Positions 12,381-25,000 of a stretch of DNA of 64,000 nucleotides are shown here, one piece after another; within the stretch, counting starts at the first letter, position 1, and each line of letters begins with the position of its first letter. Below the pieces are notes generated by a model that did not search any database, was not told the DNA's origin, and worked only from the letters and a program-made list of their open reading frames with translations. The DNA is taken from NCBI GenBank assembly GCA_022497155.1, contig MU385733.1, forward strand, positions 558,001-622,000, in the 5' to 3' direction. The position numbers and the translations under genes were made by a program. The stretch comes from Whalleya microplaca. Lineage: Eukaryota; Ascomycota; Sordariomycetes; Xylariales; Xylariaceae.

Positions 12381-12586
12381 AGTTACGGTTTATACGGACC
12401 ACCTATAATATGTAGCCCGTATATATATTAGTTACCTACCGGGGTTAGCCCGGCGGGGTTTTTTTAAACGAATTTCCTTAGCGCGCATTTAGGAAATTCG
12501 TTCTTTTTTTCCTCATCTTGCGATTTTAATATAACAGCTAGTAATACTAAAGCCTTTGCCTCCAGCAATTACCTCGCACCGTAATA
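12381..12586 (+). repeat. 3' LTR of chromovirus C
   Basis: It begins AGTTACGGTTTATACGG and ends CTCGCACCGTAATA, directly followed by the target repeat ATAAA. It is the same length (206 bp) as the 5' LTR. Confidence 0.9.
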
Positions 12587-12591
12587 ATAAA

Positions 12592-12900
12592 GTATATATC
12601 GATAATAACTTAACTTTTTCTTTTTTTATCGACGCTTTTATATATTATAAAATAAAGATATCCGAAAAAGGTTAATTTTAATATCTAGCTTATTTTCCCT
12701 GTTTTATATATATTTCCGAACGTTTTATTAATAATGGCTTAGTTTTTAAAACCTAAAGGGTACTATTTAAACGGCTTATATATTTATTGCTAATTATTAT
12801 ATAAGTCGACTTTTATTTTTTTATTTTCCGGTAAGTCGATTATTTTTTTATTATATTATATATTTCGTTTTTATATTACTTATATTAATCGGAAGTTAAA
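12592..12900 (-). pseudogene. N-terminal reverse transcriptase relic of gypsy B
   Basis: Minus-strand frames include VPLGFKN.AIINKTFGNIYK near 12,740-12,780 and a tract like FFGYLYFIIYKSVDKKRK near 12,640-12,680. These correspond to the region of fungal Ty3/gypsy enzymes just before the first palm strand. The frame is cut at 12,592 by element C and continues at 5,208. Confidence 0.65.
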
Positions 12901-15499
12901 ATATAAGTTTAATATATAATAATATATACCGTTTTTAGTTAACGTTTCTAAGATATTTTTAAGTCGATTTGCCTTAAGCGATAGCGGCTTTTCCTTATAT
13001 CGAACGTAAGGTTTTAGTCTAACTAATTTCTATATATCGTTAATAATTAATTAGCCGACAGAAAATGTTTTTATTATATTATTATCGACGTTAAATTTTA
13101 TAGAGAAATATAAGCTTGGCTCGCTAATAAAGGTATAATTATTTAAATTAAAGGCTGCCGCTATTTATATTATTATAGCCTTTTTTTATAATATATAAAA
13201 ATAGCTATCGTTATTATAATTATTAATAATGCTTATTTTAGTATTTCGATAAATTTTTATCGGTTTATTTATATTATTAATAAGAGGAATTATTTTAACC
13301 GTATTAACGTTAGTAATATTATAAAATACGCCGGAAAATTATATAAAAATATAAAATCTCGATTTTTAAATAAATTCCCGTAATTAACGGGTACTAAGAA
13401 TATAGTATAAGGAGGTATATTTACGTTAGCCTTTATAAATATTCGGTAGCGAGCTTTTTATTATTATTTAATAAATATAATCGGTATAATTATATTATTA
13501 TATAATATTATTATTATTATTTTATTAAACTAATTAATTATAATACTATATTTATAGGTAAACTTATTTCTTAATAAAAGGTTTAGTTATAATAGGTCGC
13601 TATAAACCTATATTTCGATAATATATTTGCTAATATAATCTTTATTATAATAATTTTTTCCGAGTATATTAAAGTCAAATTTAGCTATTTACTTTAGGTC
13701 GATTATATTACTTATCCCGTTTAGTTTTATACTTTTTGGTAGGGTTATAAGCTCGTAGTTTTTAATAAAATTATTAAGCTATACTTTATTAACTAGTTTA
13801 TATAATACGCCGCTATTAATATAAATTATCGATTTTTAGCTATAAGCGATTATTTTAACTTATATATAGATATATTTTTTTAATAAATCTAATTAGTCCT
13901 TTTATATCGGTTTTACTTTTATTATTTTCGGTTAAGCAAAATCGATTATTTCGGTATTTCTAAAGTTGTTTATAATTAGTAGGTAATTTTTGTTAATTTT
14001 TTCGACTATTAGTTTCTTATAAATAAATTCCGTATTGTCGTTAATAAAGAATAGTTTTTTATTTAATTATAAGGCGTTAAAGCTAATTAAAGATAGGTAA
14101 TATTTATCGATAACTTATTCGACCGATAGCTTTTAATATACTATTTTTAATTTCGGCTTTAAGGCTATATAAGTGTTCGAGAAAATATAAGTAAAATATT
14201 TACTTCGTGACGGAAATATTATATTATATTTTCGATAAGTTTATTTAATTATTTGTTTATTATTATTATGCGATATATATTAAAATAATAGGTAAAAATT
14301 ATCAGTATTATATTATTATTTATTTTTTTTAATATCTTTATAATTATTTATTATAATATAGCTATTATTACATAACTTATTTTCGTTCTTTTTACGCCTT
14401 TCGTTTTTTTATTAGCACTAAATTTCGTTATTTATAAAATTAAAGCTACCTTATAATATAGGCTTAATTTATTAACGCTATTAACGATATAACTATTATT
14501 AATTATAGCGGCGTTTTTAACGGCCTCGGAAATTGCCTTTATAGCTACGGAATCGGCTTTTACCTTAAAATTAACGGGAATAATTATTTTAGCTAAAACA
14601 ATAGCTATTATATTATTGATTATCTTAATCTCGGTAGCTATTATATTATCGGTTGTTTTAACCTTAATAATTTTTTCTTTAATAAAAATATCCGCATCTT
14701 TAATTTTTTCGGGTATTATAATTATAATTATCGGAGCGGTAACCCTTTTTATTATTTGACTAATAGAAATTATAATTATTAATTACCAGCTTATTATTAA
14801 CTAATATTAAATTATCTTTCTTATAAAAATTATATACGGTTAATTTCTTTAGGGTCGGGATTAAGGCGTTAATTGCTATCGGGATAATATTATTATTATA
14901 GGTGCTAAGTTTTTAATTCTTTTATAATATTATTTGTTAATATATTTGCTAGCGTTTTTCGATATAAGTTAAATATTTATTTAATAATAAACTTATTATA
15001 GGCGGGTTAATATAAATATGGAATTTAGGTATAAGCGATTAATAAATTTACGTTATATATTAATAAATTTATAATATATAATATACGTAATAAATACGGA
15101 TTACTTTTATTAACTAATTACGGATTAATTTATTTTATAAAATATTATTGTTAAAATAAAATGCCTTATATAGTTTATTTAATACCTTCTCGTTTGTTAT
15201 TTTAAATTTTTTAAAAAACTTACGGCATATATAATTATTATTAACTTTTATTAAAATTTTATCGGCATTACTTAATTAAGCGGCCTATTAAATTTAGGTA
15301 TTACTTTATAATAATTAGTTAAAATCTCTAATAATAATTTCCGTTTTTATATTATTAGTTTTTACGTCCCTAATTATATCGATAAATAAATATATGTTTT
15401 ATTAATAAACGTTTTTTCCGATAACGATATAATTGCCGGTTCTAAAGGCTTAGTTTAAATTTAAATAAAAAAATCTAATATTAAATAATCTCCAGCTAT

Positions 15500-16050
15500 T
15501 AAATTATTTCTTTTATTAATAAAAATAATTAATTTTACGTTATATATCTTATAATTCTATTATAAACTATTTAATTAAACTTTCTTTTAATTAATTAACG
15601 GCGACAAATAATATTACCGCATATTTTATAACTTGTTGCTAGGATTCCTTATTTATTATAAATAGTGAAGGTATAAGTAGTGGCTAATAGTTTCTTTATT
15701 AATTAGGGGTTAGTGACGGTAGTAAGGGTTATTAATCTAGGCTCAGTAGTTATAATAGTAGTCGATCCGGTATCGGCAGCGGTAGTCGATTGTCTTATCG
15801 GTTTTAGCTTTATTATCGATCCTATCGTTTTTAGCTTTATTATTTTTAGTCAGTTATATAAATGCTATTTAATAGCGTCTTTATCGTCCGAAAATCCTTT
15901 ATAGATTTCTCAATTAATAAGTCGGTTACTAATAGCAGATTTTATTATCGTCTTTATAGCTTTATTATATTTTACAGTATTTTTTTAATTAGCTTTTAGT
16001 AATTTCCGACCGGTATCGGATTAATTAAATAAAAACCTAATAAGATTTTC
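15500..16050 (-). pseudogene. Gag-like relic of gypsy B
   Basis: On the minus strand at about 15,690-15,905 the frame reads KGFSDDKDAIK followed by a Thr-rich, low-complexity tract (TTAADTGSTTIITTEPR). It lies upstream of the reverse transcriptase of gypsy B, the place for gag. Assignment rests on position and composition only. Confidence 0.35.
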
Positions 16051-16699
16051 AAACGCTTTTATATAAAGGATATATAAAATGTTAGTTTATTAATAAATAA
16101 GCTATTAATAAATGGGCTATTAATAAATAAGCTACTAATAATTAGGCCAGAAATAAAGCTATTAAGTTATATATATACATATATTTTATCGATAAAGGTT
16201 TTAAGGCTTTCGGTAATAAATTATCGTTTTTTTTCCTCTTTTATATTATTATTATTATTAAATAACTCTCGTTCACTTTCGATTAATTAAATTAGTAATT
16301 GCTAATCTCGATTAACAGGTTAATTCTAGTTTTAATTATTATCGATATTTAAGGTATTATTAATAAATAGCTAGGATTTAATAAACTTATTAGCCAAATA
16401 AATAACTTATTATAACTTATATTTATTTATATATTATTCGTTATTATAACCTGTGCTTTTAACACCTTTAAACCGGGACGTTTATTTTATTATTAACTGC
16501 TATTATTAAATTATTAGTTATTACTCTTTAATATATAAGGCGTAATTAATAATCCTTTATAAAGTGTTACCTTTTAACTTAATAATCACTTTATGTTATA
16601 AATATTTATTAATAAATATAATAATATTTAAGGCGTTATATTAGGCTTTTTAATAATATAATAACATAAGTTTAAATAAGGATACGGGGTATTAATGGC

Positions 16700-18233
16700 G
16701 CTAATTAACATTAATATCGATATCGAAATTAAAAATAGACAAGGTATAGGAGGTTGTGGGATAAAAAAGGCTAGTTTAAAAGGAATTCTTCGGCTACTCC
16801 GGCTTATAAGTTTAATGTACTAAACTTAATCGAATTCATTTATATATATGCGTCTTTTTTATATATATGTCGATTTATATATTAAATTATTAAATAACGA
16901 CATAAAAAAACCTAATCGAAACTACATCGAGATCTGCTTAAAGGAGGGGGATAACGAGAGGAAAATAAGTGTTATTATACATTAGTAATAGTTTTTCTTA
17001 AAGTCGTTAGTTATTATATATATTTGATAAATTTTTAACGGAAACGTCGTTATTTTATCGATATAATTTAAAACTACTGTTATGTAAGCAATTAATTAAC
17101 AGACTCGATAAAAAAAAATGATTTTTTATATTATATAAGTCGGCGCGACTTTTTAGCAGGTGTTATTAATTATAAGACTTATGTATATAATGAAGCTTAG
17201 TTTCATTAATTAATGATAAGTCCCGAAAAGACTCCTTTAGTGTAGCTATAGCTAGGCCTAACACTTTTCTTTGCCGGTTATTATAAGGCGAGCTTAGCCG
17301 CACGCTTATTTATAATATAATATTTACAACAGTTAGGTTTTAAAAGTTATATATAGCTTAAAAGTATATTTTAAAGTATTAAAATATTAAAATCTAAGTC
17401 ATTTTTAATAATAATTTAACGCGTTTTATTATTTGCGATCGCGGTAAAATAAAAAACAATTATATCGCAAGGTTTAAATATAAAGTCCTAGTTAAATAAC
17501 GTAACGTACGTTCCATTTATTAATATATACATACGCGCTAAAACTATAATAAAGTAAGCTATAATTACTTTAACCTTTTGCCGAAATATTTAAGGAGTAA
17601 CTAATAAAGGAATTATAATGTAATAAAATTAAATAATTACAAGCTTTTTTAAAAAAATAATATTAATTTACTTAATATTAAGAATATTTATACCTAGTAA
17701 TATATAAGCTTATAGTTTATTAATTAAAGTAACTTTTTTAATAAAACTAGCTATAATAGGTTTTTTATTACGTATACTTTTAAAATAAAATCTAATAATT
17801 ATATATTTAAATATAATATAATAATTAATAAAAATTTCTCGAATTATTAACGGAATCGGTTTTCGCCGAATTTTAGCCTTAAAGTAGTGCTTTTTTATTT
17901 ATATTTTATTTCCTAAAATTTTAATATATCTAATATTTATATATATATCCTCTTTATATTTAATCTCTAGCAATATTATAATATAAGCTTTAAAATATGT
18001 CTTAAATTTATAAAAAAATCTAATACTAATGTCAAGTCGTAAGTTTATAATAAATATAATAACTGGAATTTGAGATTAAAATATAGTGCGGGGTAATTAA
18101 AAAACGTTTATAAGGTTATATTAACTAGTTAAAAACTTAGCTAATATAAATAAAATATTTATTTTATTATTTATATAGTTTAACTTTTTTATAATAAAAG
18201 ATATAGCTACTATAATTTGCGCTATATCTTTAG
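16700..18233. other. AT-rich relic sequence with no assignable element
   Basis: Strongly CpA-depleted sequence with short frames only. A mixed-composition patch at about 16,745-16,860 (GGTTGTGGGATAAAAAAGG and following) and another at 17,150-17,300 are less mutated. The second contains the short repeat listed at 17,189-17,265. I see no gene. Confidence 0.5.
17189..17265 (+). repeat. Short dispersed repeat with AGTCCC hairpin, copy 1
   Basis: This stretch (TAATGAAGCTTAGTTTCATT, then AAGTCCCGAAAAGACT, then TAGCTATAGCTAGGC) is shared in order and orientation with 32,748-32,845. The core AGTCCCGAARGGACT is a 6-bp hairpin, intact in the second copy. Ends and target duplication were not resolved. 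It may be a MITE terminus. Confidence 0.45.
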
Positions 18234-18237
18234 GTAT

Positions 18238-18545
18238 TGTAATGGGGCAAGGGATTACGGGTATTAACAGCAGCTTAAAAGCCACTAGAAGCCCTTTAGA
18301 GCCACGTCACAGGGCACTCCACAAGGCACTCCACAAGGTATCTACAGGGCACTCCACAGGGCAATTTACAGTGGATCACATACCTATATTTAGCTGACCT
18401 TTTCCCTTATATATCCTTCACTTTTTATAATAAATATCACTAGATAGTTAGACAGTCACACACAGATAGCTCTAATAGCTATATACACTTATTTTTTAAC
18501 CTAATATCTCACTTTTGCTTCACCCCGACACCCTGTCCCAAGACA
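18238..18545 (-). mobile_element. Solo LTR, 308 bp, family 1, copy 2
   Basis: On the minus strand it runs from TGTCTTGGGACAGGGTGTCG to CCCCATTACA and is flanked by a perfect 4-bp direct repeat GTAT (18,234-18,237 and 18,546-18,549). It is largely free of RIP, with many CA and TG pairs, inside fully degraded surroundings. No internal region remains on either side, so it is a solo LTR left by recombination, or a very short element. Confidence 0.9.
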
Positions 18546-18689
18546 GTATAAATACATTTTAATAGTTTACTCGAATATAGCGATATAGTTTATTTTTATT
18601 AGGGTAAGATTTTTAATAATATTTATATATAATAAACGTGGCTATAACCGCAGCTCCGAAATTTGCCGCGTTTAGTTAGTTATTTTACT

Positions 18690-19400
18690 CGTGCTCCTTA
18701 ATATATAAGGGGCTAAAATCTTTTAGGACTAACTTATTAAATATTATATTAAAATTATTTATATAAAAGTTTTAATTTTTAACATTTTGCTTTAGTTCTT
18801 TATACGCTTTTTCTTTATTTTAATTTTCTAAAAAAAAAGCTCTTTAAAGGATTTAAAAGTTCTAAAAATTATAGAAGTTTTAAAGATTATAAAAGTTCTA
18901 AGGATTTTAATATTAATATAAAGGATTCCGATTTTAATTATAGGGTTATAAAGGGCGTTAATTCTTATAACTTTTATATTAATTAATATTTTAACTTTTA
19001 TAAAAATTCTAAGGTTAGGGATTTTAAGTATTAAAATTAGCCGAAGTATTTTAAAGTAAAGGTTACGTAAGATTTTAAAAATTTTAATAGTTTTAAAAAT
19101 TCTAAGATTTTTAATATTTTTATTAAAAGTTTTAATATTTTTTATAACGGTTATATAAAAAGCGGGGATAAAAATACTGGTTAATTTAATATTTTTACTG
19201 TTATTAATTATTTTAAAAGTAAGGGTATTATTATTTGCCGTAATAAGTAGCGACCGGTTATTATGCGAGATTTATAATTAAAATTTACTGCGGTGGAAAT
19301 TAAAGTTAAGGCTAAGCTTTTAAAGCGCGCCCGCAAAAGATACTCTCGCGATTATTAATCTTTTTAAAAAACGCACTTAAAGTTATTTTTGCTGTCGGCT
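18690..19400 (+). pseudogene. Unassigned coding relic, Lys/Asn/Ser-rich then basic
   Basis: A plus-strand frame with few stops reads a repetitive SK/NF-rich tract (YKNSKDFNINTKDSD) and then IIICRNKQRPVIMRDLQLKF, followed by KAKLLKRARKRYSRDYQSF. The stops are at positions expected for Gln or Trp. It resembles a degraded gag-like or nucleic-acid-binding protein, but I recognise no family. It sits between the solo LTR and element D and belongs to neither. Confidence 0.3.
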
Positions 19401-19805
19401 TAATTAGTTATCCCTAAATCTTAAGGTTTATTATTTCGAATATATATTATAACTGGTTTAAAAAGGGAAAATTATATGCTTTAACATTTTTAAAAACTCC
19501 TTAAATAAATGGTTTAAATATTTTGCCTTTTTTAAGTCGGCTATTAAAAATTGCTATTTTTTAAGACTTATTAATATATCGTTATAAGTCCTTTTAAATC
19601 TAGCTTTTAATATCCTATAAATAAAGGCTAAAGTTTTTATTATTAAAGCTTATTTTTTTAAATCCGTTAATTCCGTGGAGTATTAAGTTAATATAATAGT
19701 TTATAAACATATTATTCACATTTGCTTAACCTTTTTTTTATAAACCTTTTAAGTATATAAGTTAATTTATAAATATAAAAACGTTAATATTGTTTTAGGA
19801 TAAGG

Positions 19806-20019
19806 TGTTAGGGTAAAGGAGGTGCCACTTTATAGCTTAACTAATCGGAGGTAATTAAGGCGATAAAACAAAAAGAGTCACTTATAACGGCGATTAATCG
19901 AAAGGAGAGATATGTCTATTCTCGGCGACAAGGCTATCTAAGCTATATATTTTCTATCTAAGAGTAAAAGAAAAAGACAAGCGATATATATATACTATAG
20001 TATATTAGCCTTATAATAT
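19806..20019 (-). repeat. 3' LTR of gypsy D
   Basis: The plus-strand sequence starts TGTTAGGGTAAAGGAGGTGCC and ends near TATTAGCCTTATAATA. It aligns along its length with 31,046-31,262, with many transition differences. It retains TG and CA pairs lost in the interior. Confidence 0.88.
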
Positions 20020-23000
20020 CTTTCTTAAATTTTGTTATAAATGTTTTTATTATAAAAAAATCTAATTAATTAATACAAACGCAAAGAATATTTACCTTAT
20101 TTACTTTTTAAAAGCTTTTACTTTAAGCTTAATTACTTTTCCTTTTTTATTTAGTTTTACATACTTTCTAATAAACTTACGTCGTTTTATACGTTTTAAT
20201 CGATTAGGTTTAATAAAAAAAGGAGTTTTTTATCGATTAATAATAGTTATATATCTTTTATAATCTGCCTAACTATTTTATCCTATAAAAAAAATAAGCT
20301 ATAGTCGTTTTTTTAACGCAATAAATTTATTTTTTATCTATTTGTATAAAATATAAGCCTTTTTATTTCGATAGGTAGCTTTTTGTTGTTTTTTTAGGAG
20401 GGATTAATATTAATTAAAATTTAAGAAACTTATATAGGCTTTATATAATTTAAGCTAGCGTCGGAATATCTTTTTTGCTTAAAATAAGCTGAAAATAAAG
20501 GTAGGTTTAAATTTGGGTTTTTGTTTTAGTTTATTAAAGCTATCAGGTTAATTAATAACTTTATAAATTATTATTCGCTTTATTTTTGTAATCTAGCTTT
20601 TTATTTTTCGTTTTTCGTTAATAAAATAAGGATTTTTATAGAAACGAAAAAATGTAGTAAAAAAGCGAAAAAAACGAAAGATTAAGTAAGTTACCTAAAA
20701 GCTATAATTAAACTTATCTTATTATTATACCGTTTAAATAAATTTAATACGAGCAAAAGTTATATTATTTTGCTAAATTTAAACCTGGCGTAATTAATTA
20801 AAAATAGCCCGAGTTTTTTTTTTATTATAAATACTTATAAAATTAAACGAAAAAGTAATATAAATTTTTATTAATATAATAATTAAAAAAAAATAAAGGC
20901 TGCTTTTTTTTTTAATGTCAGTAGTTATAAGGTCGCGTAAATATATAAATGCCGTTAATATAAAAAACCGGGGGTTATTTAAAACAATCCGAAAAAAGAA
21001 CTAGTTATTAATTTGGGTAATTTTTTAATTAAGCTTTACAATAATTCTAAAACAAACTTCCGTTTTAATAAGTCCTTTTTTAAAAATAATAATACTTATT
21101 TAAATTATAGCAGCTATAGAAATAATATTATAATATTAACGCTTATAATAAGCAAAAAAAGCATTATATAAATTTAGTGCTTTATCTATTTTTTATCTGT
21201 TTTTATTATAACCAAAAAAGGCGTTTCGATTAAAAATAATTTTAGGTATTTTATCGTTTTTAATTAATAAGAAATCTATTTTTAAAGAATCGACGATTTA
21301 CTTAATCTCTTACCTTAAGTATTATAGCCTATTTTTAGTTTAAAATCCAGATTTATATATCTTAATAAAAAAGCCGCGAAATTAATTAATAATATAAAAA
21401 TTAATATTAGTTACTATAATAAACGTACTAAAATTTAAAAAAAAAAGCTACTTTTATAAAAATAAATTAATAAATAAGGTTATTCCAGCTTTATATTTAA
21501 GGTCGGAATTAGCCGCAAACTTAATTTTAGCCTTATTTTTAAATATAGCCTTAAACTTAATATTAGTTTTCGAAATAAGTTTAAAGTTTTTACGGGCCGC
21601 TTAATTAATTTTTTTATTTTTATTCCGGTTTTTATATTTATTTTTCCTTTTTTTAGGTAACTTTTTAGACTGTAATAGTTATAACGATATTTTAATATAT
21701 AAAAAGTAAAGTTTAAGATATAATATTATAGCAATAGGCTAATATAAAATTACAAAAAAACTAAACTAATTAATTAAAAACAATAAAAAGTAAGGGAAAA
21801 AAGTTAACAAATAATTAAGTAAAAATTATTAGTAAATTAATATAAAGAAATTTTTTTTACGCTAGGTTTTAATTTATAATAAATAAAAATAAATTAAAAA
21901 ATCCTTTCTATTTTTAATTAATTATTTAAACTTATAATAAGCTAGATATTAAATATAATAAAGCATTTAGGTCGTTATTACTAATTTTAAAAATTAGCTT
22001 ATTCGATTTAGCCTTAATATATTTTTTAGGCTGCTTATTATACCCTTTATTTATTTTATCTTTATATTTTATACCCTCTTTTCTTTTTAATAACTACTAA
22101 CTTAATTATCTGTCTTTTATTTTTACTTTATAATATTTATTTAATTAATTATTTGCAATTATATTATAAGGCTTATTATTATATAAAAGGCAGAAAAGAA
22201 AAAAAAAACTCCTTTTATTAGGCTTTTATATAAGTCGTCTATTTCTCTCTCCTTTATAAAAAGTCTTATATCTAAAAATCAAATCCCTTATTATAATAGC
22301 GTTAATTAAAAATTAAATAACCTTAAACGCTTTTATCGGGTTATAATAATTTATTAAAATCTAATAAATATTTAGGACGAAATATATATCGGTAATCCTC
22401 CTTTTAAAACTCGTAAAATAAATATTAAACTCCCGTTATTTAATCGAATTAAATTTTATTAAAATAACTTTAATTTTCGTAATTTTTTTTTCGACTTCTT
22501 TATTCTGCTTTATTTTATTATTACTTCCTTTTTAAAATAGATAAATCGGCTATATAAATAGCTAGGAACTTTCGTTATTTTTTTTTTCTATCGATTTATA
22601 CCCTAACGTTAAACTTCTTTCGCGTCCTAGATTTACCGTTCTTAAACAATCGAAAACTCTTAACTCGATAGTAAAAAACGTTAATTATATCTCTAATCCC
22701 TATTTTAGTATTAAATCTAGTCGCCTTAATTTAAAAACTAATAAAAATAAACTATTTTAATTTTAGAAAAATAATATAAGCCGCCACTTTTTAAAAGTTA
22801 ATATAATAAATAAGTTTATCCGGGTAAGTTCTTTCTTTATTTAACGTATGTAATTTTTATTAATTAATATAAAATAATTTAACTAATAGAAATTAAACTT
22901 TTTAATAGTCCTAAAAAAAGTCGGTATTATATTTAAAAATTTATAACCTCGAAATTTTATTATAAAAGTTAAATATAAAAGCTTATTTTAAAATATATTA

Positions 23001-23900
23001 AATATTTTAAGGCAATAAAACACCCCCTTAATTAATAATACCTTTTTTTTATCGAAATCTGCGAAATTAACTTTATTAATAACTTAATACTTTGCTTAAT
23101 CGAAAATTGCCGTATATAATTCAAAATTTTTATTTAAAAATATAATATTTATAATAAAGTTTTTTACCGGCTTTATAAAAATTAGTTCGTTAGTTTTAAA
23201 AATAGGCGCTATAATAAAATATAGCTATTTTATAAATATCGATTAATAAAAAGCTAGTTTAGAAGTTTATATAAAAATTATATAGTCGGTATTTAAATAA
23301 ATAAATGTTTATTCCGGAATAAAAAATATACATATTTATAAGCTCGTTAATTAAAAGATCCTTTTTTTAATAGCGATATTAATTACGACAATTTTATTTT
23401 AATAAATTATTTTATAGGTAATACATATTTAGACTAAATTATTAAAAAAATCTGTCTTTTTTTGCTAAAGTTATAAGCGGCTTTATTTATAATTTGCAAT
23501 AGTTTTTTTTGTTTAATTAATTAGTTATATATTAAAGTCTGCGGTTATATTTTTTAATTTAAGCTCCTTTTTTTTATTACTTTTTTATATCTACTATAAC
23601 CTTATAAAACTTTATTTTTATAAAATGTTAATTTATATAAAACGTAAAAAAAAATAATCTAATCTATTAGTATTATTTCTTTAATATTCGATTATAAGTT
23701 TTTCGTTCCGCTAATAATATCCCAAATAGTCTGACTTTAATTATTCTTTTAGATATTTTATTTTTTATAATCTTTTAATTTTTATTAGGCTCGACTTTTT
23801 TAATTTAGCTACAGGTTACCGGGCTTTTTTATATATTTTTATTTTAATATAGCGTATTATTATTTATTAGTTTAAGGCTTTTTTAATTATTTCTTATTTT
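20020..23900 (-). other. Extra 3.9-kb region after the integrase of gypsy D
   Basis: The integrase ends near 23,930, yet the 3' LTR starts only at 20,019. Between them, minus-strand frames at about 22,750-21,940 keep long stretches without stops (RDIINVFYYRVKSFRLFKNG, then KSRTRKKFNV), rich in Lys, Arg and Ser. All remaining stops are at likely former Gln or Trp codons. This looks like a former protein-coding region, either a second gene of the element or a nested insertion. I cannot assign a family. Confidence 0.45.
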
Positions 23901-23929
23901 ATTATAACTACTTAATTAATAGTTATTAT

Positions 23930-25000
23930 AAGGTTCGCTAAGTTTCTAATACCCTTTTATATTTTAAATAAAATTTTTTAGTCGATTAAAAAAAAATACT
24001 CCTTATAATATTACCCCGTCTAATTTTTTTTAAAAAAACCTATTTTATTTTTGTTTTTTTGCAATTCGATAAGGCTTAATTTATTTATATTTTAGCTTTT
24101 TATTTTTAAATATATCAATATTTTATATTATATTATAAAATAAGACTAGGCTGCCTTATTTTAATAATTCTAACCGTTTTTTTAATAAATGTTATCGATT
24201 ATTTCGTTTTGCCGCTTTTTTTCGTTTTTTTATTAAAATCCGTATTATTTTTACGATATTTTTATCCTATTATTTAAATATCTTTACTTTTTTAATGATA
24301 ATATCTTTTTTATTACAGATATTTAACTAATTAAAAACCCGCTAAAATAATAAAACTATTTCGATTAATATAATAGGTTTTTTATTATAGACTAATTTAT
24401 ATAATATAAATTTATATTTTTATATAAATGTTCGATTAGCCTAAAATATAGTTTTAAATTTTTTAATTTATAATTTACTAGTTTTTTCCGTTATATATAT
24501 AAAGGATTTTATAATCGGTCGATAGCTTACCTTTATTTATTTTTATATCTAAAAGTAATATATAAGTCCGACTTATATTTTAATACCTAACTATATAATA
24601 CCTTTAGTTATTTCTGCTTTATTTTTTAAACTTTTATTATATTTAATTATTATAAAAATATTATAATTAATATAAATATAGTTTTAAAAAAAACTTTTAT
24701 ATTTTAGTTATTATAATATTTTTTAGTACCTTAGCTTTAAGCTATTTTAATAGCTTATTTTTTTATTTCAATAATAGCCAAATATTTATTATCGTTCGGG
24801 AAAAACTAAACATTAATAATTTAAATAATTAGTAACTATTTTAGCATTAAAAAAAGTCTTTAATTTTTAAATCGTTTATCCGTAAAAAGCTAGCATTTTA
24901 AATAATATTTAACGGTAGTTTAAATCTTTTAATATATCTTTTTTTAATAATAAAACTTAACTATTTTATTATAAGTCGATTTACGTTTTCGATACGTTTT
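23930..25000 (-). pseudogene. Integrase relic of gypsy D
   Basis: Minus-strand frame around 24,300-24,450 reads KFILYKLVYNKKPIILIEIV, the TPF.LVYG.....P.E block of Ty3/gypsy integrases. It is followed by NICNKKDIIIKKVKIF and, near 24,050-24,110, LKYK.IKPYRIAKK and LDGVIL.GVFF, matching the C-terminal GPYRI...LDG....F..NRLK segment. The catalytic core upstream is too degraded to place the DDE residues. Confidence 0.8.

Larger units (their letters stand above)
5209..12586 (+). mobile_element. Chromovirus C: full-length RIP-degraded Ty3/gypsy element with chromodomain
   Basis: Two 206-bp direct LTRs (5,209-5,414 and 12,381-12,586) bound a 7,378-bp element flanked by a 5-bp direct repeat ATAAA (5,204-5,208 and 12,587-12,591). 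Inside, on the plus strand and in order, are a gag-like frame, reverse transcriptase, RNase H, integrase and a C-terminal chromodomain. A polypurine-like tract GGGGGAAGG precedes the 3' LTR. The insertion target is the reverse transcriptase of gypsy B. RIP has introduced stops throughout, so the element cannot move by its own proteins. Confidence 0.92.
2485..16700 (-). mobile_element. Gypsy B: RIP-degraded Ty3/gypsy element split by chromovirus C
   Basis: Minus-strand translation gives, from right to left, a gag-like region (about 15,500-16,000), the start of the reverse transcriptase (about 12,592-12,900), the rest of the reverse transcriptase (4,640-5,208) and an integrase (about 2,950-3,900). 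The two halves of the reverse transcriptase are separated by the complete element C. No LTR pair could be matched, so both outer ends are approximate. All frames are broken in the manner of RIP. Confidence 0.75.

Noticed and set aside
15713..15904. A 63-residue hydrophobic plus-strand frame
   Set aside because: It is the complement of the Thr-rich gag-like relic of gypsy B on the minus strand.
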